From an uncultured Oligoflexia bacterium (lineage in GTDB: Bacteria; Bdellovibrionota; Bacteriovoracia; Bacteriovoracales; Bacteriovoracaceae), in NCBI GenBank assembly GCA_937120495.1, contig CAKZJW010000105.1, positions 1 through 44,053 of the forward strand: a stretch of 44,053 nt of DNA, read 5' to 3'. Position 1 is the first letter of the stretch; each line of letters begins with the position of its first letter. Below are positions 41,102 to 44,053 of this stretch, in pieces. The notes below the pieces were generated by a model. It did not search any database. It saw only the letters and a program-made list of their open reading frames with translations, and was not told where the DNA came from. The position numbers and the translations under genes are program-made.

Positions 41102-42337
41102 TTATTCTAAATCTTTCAACATTTTTTCAACTAACGAAACCGCCTTAACATTCAATGAACTTGGAGCTGGATTTGTATAAATCTTTTCTACAACTTCTCT
41201 AGACTTCCAACCTCCAACAGCTTGAGCAGCATCTAATCCTAACTCTTGTCTAACAACATTTGCCATTGCCTTTCTTAATATGTGAGTCGCACTGAACTTG
41301 GGAAACAAACCTGCTTTTTTCAGGGCCTTATTATACCTATAATCAATCGCTCTTTTATTTAAAGGTTGTCCATTAATATGAAAAACAAAATTTAATCGTT
41401 CACCTGTAGATTCTCTAAAATAGTTACAACTATTTGGTAAAGCATATTTTATCCTTCTGCTCATGATCGTTTTTAGTCTTAAGTTAATATGAACTGATCT
41501 GTCTTCTTTATTTTTAGGACATTCTTTTAAATATAAAAATCTCTTATTGTCTCCCCACACTGTGACATCAGAAATTCGAATGATCTCTTTATCTAGACAT
41601 ACTTTCTCATGCTGTAAGCCAGCAGGTTCTTGTGCTCGTCCTGCCATATAAAAATGTGTCTCAGCAAAATCCTTCCACAACATATTAAAGTCATCATCTA
41701 AACAATCATAAAACAATTTAAATTCCTCTAAACTCATCTTTTCTTTGCTTACACTTTTTTTAGTTTTAACTTTCCCATAAGCAAAATGCCTTTTCAAAAC
41801 TGGTGTGACAAAAATTTCATCATAGTTTTCTTTATACCAGTTACATAATGCTCTAAGTGTTTTTAACTCAAGGTCAAAATTATATCTTTTAGATGAGGTA
41901 CTATCTTTAGCTTTCTCTACTTTTAACTTAATAATATCATCAAGAACTTTCGCATTTAGATCAACCATTCTTAGATGAGCAAAGTCAGGAAAAAAAGAAT
42001 TCATTCTTTTTCTTATTGTTGTTGCAGATTGTCTTAAAATTGAAGATATATGTAATTTATCATATAGCTCCCACACCTGCTTAAAAGTATATTCATCTTC
42101 AACGCCATTTAATCTTTTACTTTTCTTCGGCTGTAAGTTTTTAAATTCATCGATTGATTGTAAAGATGGGTTGAATGAATTTTTCCAATTAATTGCTTCT
42201 GATAATTTTTTAAAAGTTTTATTATATCGCTTACCACTGATCATTTTTCTTGCAACATATTTATCAGATGAAGTATCTTTAAAAATACCGCTATATCCTT
42301 TTATTGCAATAAATCTTATTCTTTTAGCTTTTGTCAT
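41102..42337 (-). CDS. int: Tyrosine recombinase / integrase
   Basis: 411 residues from ATG 42337, preceded by AAGGAG; the longer frame from 42361 lies in the AlpA-like gene. N-terminal arm-binding region (YKGYSGIFKDTSSDKYVARKM), a SAM-like core-binding domain, then the catalytic part. An Arg in MAGRAQEPAGLQ lies near 230, ATHILRKAMANVVRQ supplies His-x-x-Arg near 350, GGWKSREVV carries the late conserved turn, and the nucleophile is Tyr in EKIYTN near 387. It would integrate and excise the element at tRNA-Arg. It overlaps the AlpA-like stop by 4 bases (ATGA), so both come from one mRNA. Confidence 0.93.
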   Translation of the reverse strand: MTKAKRIRFIAIKGYSGIFKDTSSDKYVARKMISGKRYNKTFKKLSEAINWKNSFNPSLQSIDEFKNLQPKKSKRLNGVEDEYTFKQVWELYDKLHISSILRQSATTIRKRMNSFFPDFAHLRMVDLNAKVLDDIIKLKVEKAKDSTSSKRYNFDLELKTLRALCNWYKENYDEIFVTPVLKRHFAYGKVKTKKSVSKEKMSLEEFKLFYDCLDDDFNMLWKDFAETHFYMAGRAQEPAGLQHEKVCLDKEIIRISDVTVWGDNKRFLYLKECPKNKEDRSVHINLRLKTIMSRRIKYALPNSCNYFRESTGERLNFVFHINGQPLNKRAIDYRYNKALKKAGLFPKFSATHILRKAMANVVRQELGLDAAQAVGGWKSREVVEKIYTNPAPSSLNVKAVSLVEKMLKDLE

Positions 42338-42591
42338 TTTAATTCTCCTTCGAGCAACCATTCGAAAATGTGCTCTGGAATAAAATACAAAAACTTACCT
42401 TTTTTAACTCTAGGTATTCTTTCATTTGAAACTAAGTTATAGATATGTCCAATAGAACATCCTAAATACTTAGCTACGTCGTCTACTCGCCATATTTGTT
42501 TGTCAAAGAGCGTGCCTCCCATACTTCGAGAGGCTTTATTATTATACATATTAATGTCTGAGTTGTAATTAGGATTTATGACCAATTTCAT
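42334..42591 (-). CDS. AlpA/excisionase-like MerR-type DNA-binding protein
   Basis: 85 residues. The C-terminal 50 residues form a helix-turn-helix of the excisionase (DNA-binding, HTH_17) kind: QIWRVDDVAKYLGCSIGHIYNLVSNERIPRVKKGKFLYFIPEHIFEWLLEG. Such proteins bend DNA and steer the integrase towards excision, or activate its gene. The first 30 residues are unassigned and a shorter start (M15 or M24) is possible. It starts after the ssb stop and its end overlaps the integrase start. Confidence 0.85.
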   Translation of the reverse strand: MKLVINPNYNSDINMYNNKASRSMGGTLFDKQIWRVDDVAKYLGCSIGHIYNLVSNERIPRVKKGKFLYFIPEHIFEWLLEGELK

Positions 42592-42593
42592 TC

Positions 42594-42902
42594 CTATATA
42601 TTCGAAAATCCAATCAGTGTTGCATTTATCTCTTCATACTTTTTCAACTCTCCTTCAGGTGTTGGAAACTCTTTCAATAACTTACGGCCCTGCACAAAAA
42701 CTTGCTTGCCTTTAGTCAGATATTGAGAACAGAGTTCTGCCTGCTTTCCCCACACTACAACTTTATGCCACACAGTCTTTTGATTTTCTTCATCAGTTGT
42801 TGCTACAGATAAATGGCAAACTGGAGTTTGCTTTGGTGTATATCTAAGCTCTGGTTCTTTTCCTAAGCGTCCTAAAAATAGTTCTTTATTTGATGTATCC
42901 AT
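42594..42902 (-). CDS. ssb: Short single-stranded DNA-binding protein (OB fold)
   Basis: 102 residues. ELFLGRLGKEPELRYTPKQTPVCHLSVATTDEE, VWHKVVVWGKQAELCSQYLTKGKQVFVQGRKL and the final EINATLIGF strand give a full OB domain. The acidic C-terminal tail (DDDIPF type) that recruits host replication proteins is missing. This shape is common in mobile elements and plasmids. It starts behind AGGAGAATAAGC, 12 bases after the upstream gene. Confidence 0.9.
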   Translation of the reverse strand: MDTSNKELFLGRLGKEPELRYTPKQTPVCHLSVATTDEENQKTVWHKVVVWGKQAELCSQYLTKGKQVFVQGRKLLKEFPTPEGELKKYEEINATLIGFSNI

Positions 42903-42913
42903 GCTTATTCTCC

Positions 42914-44053
42914 TTAGTTGATGTTTAATTTTTTTACTAGGTACTCCCCTAGGTTAAGATTTGTTGCGTTCTTTTTATTGTACTCGTCTACAGTTCTTTG
43001 TACTTTCTCCATCTCACTCAAAGATGACTCTTTTAATTTATCAATGTCTTTTTCTGTTAATTTGTTAAAGCCTAAAAGCATAACTTCCTTAAATGTTACT
43101 ATCTCTCCATAGTCTTTATCATTTGCCTTCTCTAAGATATCAAACAGCTTTTCTTTGATCTTTTTATCCTTAGATAGATCCATATAAAATTTTGTCTGCT
43201 CTCTATTTATCTCAACAATCCTTTTTTCATTCTTTGGTTTTCTTCCTCTCTTCTTTAACTTTTTATCCTTAATTTCTAGTGCACTTACTTCCATTTTGTT
43301 ATCACGAGGACAAGAGTAAGCATGATCCAAACCAGACTCAGGGTTTACACCGTAATCAGCATACATTTGGCCAAGTTGACCACAGCTCGCTGACATTGGG
43401 TAATCTGTTGCAGCACCGTATCTAATTTCAGCCCAGTTGTTCTCATCACATGCGTTGTAACGAATCGTTTCTTGCATACTCTGTGCTAAGAACGCAGCAA
43501 TCGCTACTTTCGCGTATTTGATGTTAGTTACATCATCAACGTTTTCATCTAGTAGCCAGAACTTGTTACCAGCAACACCAACATTATGCATCGCGTTCAG
43601 ACCAGTCATGAAGTCAGTCCACTTATAAACAGTAGACGGAACCCATTGTGATTGAGGCGTTTCGTACAAGAATGCAGTGTTGTTCATTGTATCTTCAGCG
43701 TCAGCCAATTCACGGTTTAACGCATCAATGATAGTTAATTGGCCATTTTCTGTTGATTCACCAACATAGTACAGTGGCATTTTAGCTTTTTTGTATTCTT
43801 CGATTTCAGTTGTTAAGTTTGCTGTATCTTTATCAAATACGATAGCAAATACGTTGCTGAATGCAGCTTTACGCACTTGTGGTTTGCTTGCATTATCACC
43901 CATGAAATAAGCAGAAGCTTGATCTGTAGGGATATTGTTTAGCATTACAGGTGTTTTAACAAAATCAGAAACACCATCAGTGAGTTTTATATTTTTCAAA
44001 ATTTCATTGAGCTTCTTTTCTTCAAGTCCTTTAAGAAGAGCAACTCTTTTCTT
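42914..44053 (-). CDS. Composite basic protein with an internal algal GH19-like segment, open at the window edge
   Basis: The frame is open from the window edge to the stop at 42914 (over 379 residues, N-terminus missing). Reading inward: KKRVALLKGLEEKKLNEILKN (44053-43991), helical and basic, bacterial-looking. Then about 230 residues of different style (43975-43280, see next entry). Then about 122 residues with KKLKKRGRKPKNEKR, which has an AT-hook-like RGRKPK, and Lys/Glu-rich helices to the end. The last part fits a DNA-binding or accessory protein of a mobile element and is spaced 12 bases before ssb. The whole may be one real fusion gene or a bacterial gene interrupted by foreign DNA. 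Confidence 0.5.
   Translation of the reverse strand, partial: KKRVALLKGLEEKKLNEILKNIKLTDGVSDFVKTPVMLNNIPTDQASAYFMGDNASKPQVRKAAFSNVFAIVFDKDTANLTTEIEEYKKAKMPLYYVGESTENGQLTIIDALNRELADAEDTMNNTAFLYETPQSQWVPSTVYKWTDFMTGLNAMHNVGVAGNKFWLLDENVDDVTNIKYAKVAIAAFLAQSMQETIRYNACDENNWAEIRYGAATDYPMSASCGQLGQMYADYGVNPESGLDHAYSCPRDNKMEVSALEIKDKKLKKRGRKPKNEKRIVEINREQTKFYMDLSKDKKIKEKLFDILEKANDKDYGEIVTFKEVMLLGFNKLTEKDIDKLKESSLSEMEKVQRTVDEYNKKNATNLNLGEYLVKKLNIN
43280..43975 (-). other. Foreign-looking segment resembling diatom-type GH19-like proteins
   Basis: Reads, among others, PSTVYKWTDFMTGLNAMHNVGVAG, KVAIAAFLAQSMQETIRYNACDENNW, DYPMSASCGQLGQMYADYG and AYSCPRDNKMEVSA. The block AAFLAQSMQET-x-Y-x-ACDENNW ... S-ACGQLGQ-Y-DY ... 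C-x-D-x-xME recalls chitinase/lysozyme-like (GH19-related) proteins of diatoms and other stramenopiles, from memory. A 60-base line inside (43381-43440) has 29 G+C, against 17 in a line of the flank (43141-43200), so the composition changes sharply. No stop codon interrupts the frame. Right after the domain the coding strand reads GAAGTAAGT, which looks like a eukaryotic 5' splice site, but that could be chance. Confidence 0.55.

Larger units (their letters stand above)
40957..44053 (-). mobile_element. Left end of a tRNA-Arg-integrated element
   Basis: Contains, inward from the tRNA: integrase-binding-type repeats, tyrosine integrase, AlpA/excisionase-like protein, short SSB and a basic protein, all on the minus strand with ATGA or few-base spacing. 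The set integrase, excisionase-like and SSB suggests an integrative conjugative or mobilizable element, or a prophage-like island. The right boundary, relaxase or phage genes are not in the window. Confidence 0.65.

Overview
The window is about 40 kb of an AT-rich (roughly one-third GC by eye), densely packed bacterial chromosome with mosaic sequence at both ends. The central part (about 3.6 to 42.9 kb) looks like one genome. It has many exported proteins and lipoproteins, lipid A/heptose core genes, type III glutamine synthetase, Aat transferase, a DUF1554-type lipoprotein, a solitary FliG C-terminal domain, and many overlapping ATGA/TAATG gene junctions. I infer a predatory delta-type bacterium of the Bdellovibrionota (Bacteriovorax/Halobacteriovorax-like). 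This is inferred from gene content and protein style, not from a marker-gene search.

Left end (1-3.6 kb): a patchwork. Bases 1-269 carry the start of a GC-richer exported protein on the minus strand. At about 270 the sequence switches to the C-terminal end of a TPR-like protein. A rho-independent terminator follows, and a complete group IIC intron with its reverse transcriptase sits directly behind its T-tract. Then come a C-terminal MOSC fragment joined in frame to an unrelated membrane-protein start, and a lone sigma-54 promoter. I read this as several joined pieces, either assembly/amplification chimeras or a decayed insertion hotspot.

Core region (3.6-40.8 kb), in order: hldD with a FliG-C-like protein and a small exported protein; speE-speB (polyamines); an ABC-2 transporter whose permease carries ankyrin repeats; tatC; a NifU/BFD-like iron-sulfur protein; map; a 2-hydroxyacid dehydrogenase, second ureohydrolase and aat operon; then a translationally coupled operon of lipoprotein, NuoB-like, NuoCD-like, NuoI-like and fatty-acid desaturase. 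After tRNA-Leu(UAA) come three LPS-core glycosyltransferases, AlkB, and a long block of exported proteins and lipoproteins, including a 1193-residue phosphodiesterase-type lipoprotein. Then come glnN, a YkgJ-type cysteine-cluster protein, a HEWIH metalloprotease-like exported protein, a HAD phosphatase with an 887-residue lipoprotein, and an exported protein ending in a CxxCH haem motif.

The most interesting system is the operon at 14999-20031. It encodes the peripheral-arm core of complex I (NuoB, NuoCD, NuoI) with no membrane subunit. NuoB has lost all four N2 cluster cysteines, NuoCD lacks both the [NiFe] cysteines and the quinone-site GPxHP motif, but NuoI keeps two complete [4Fe-4S] motifs. 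The last gene, overlapping nuoI, is a di-iron fatty acyl desaturase. I propose a repurposed complex I arm, possibly delivering electrons to the desaturase.

Right end (40.9-44 kb): tRNA-Arg(UCU) followed by four GTTGCCAA repeats, a tyrosine integrase, an AlpA-like regulator and a short SSB. This is the end of a tRNA-integrated element that continues outside the window. The last gene contains, in frame, about 230 residues resembling the GH19-like proteins of diatoms and related algae, with clearly higher GC than its flanks.
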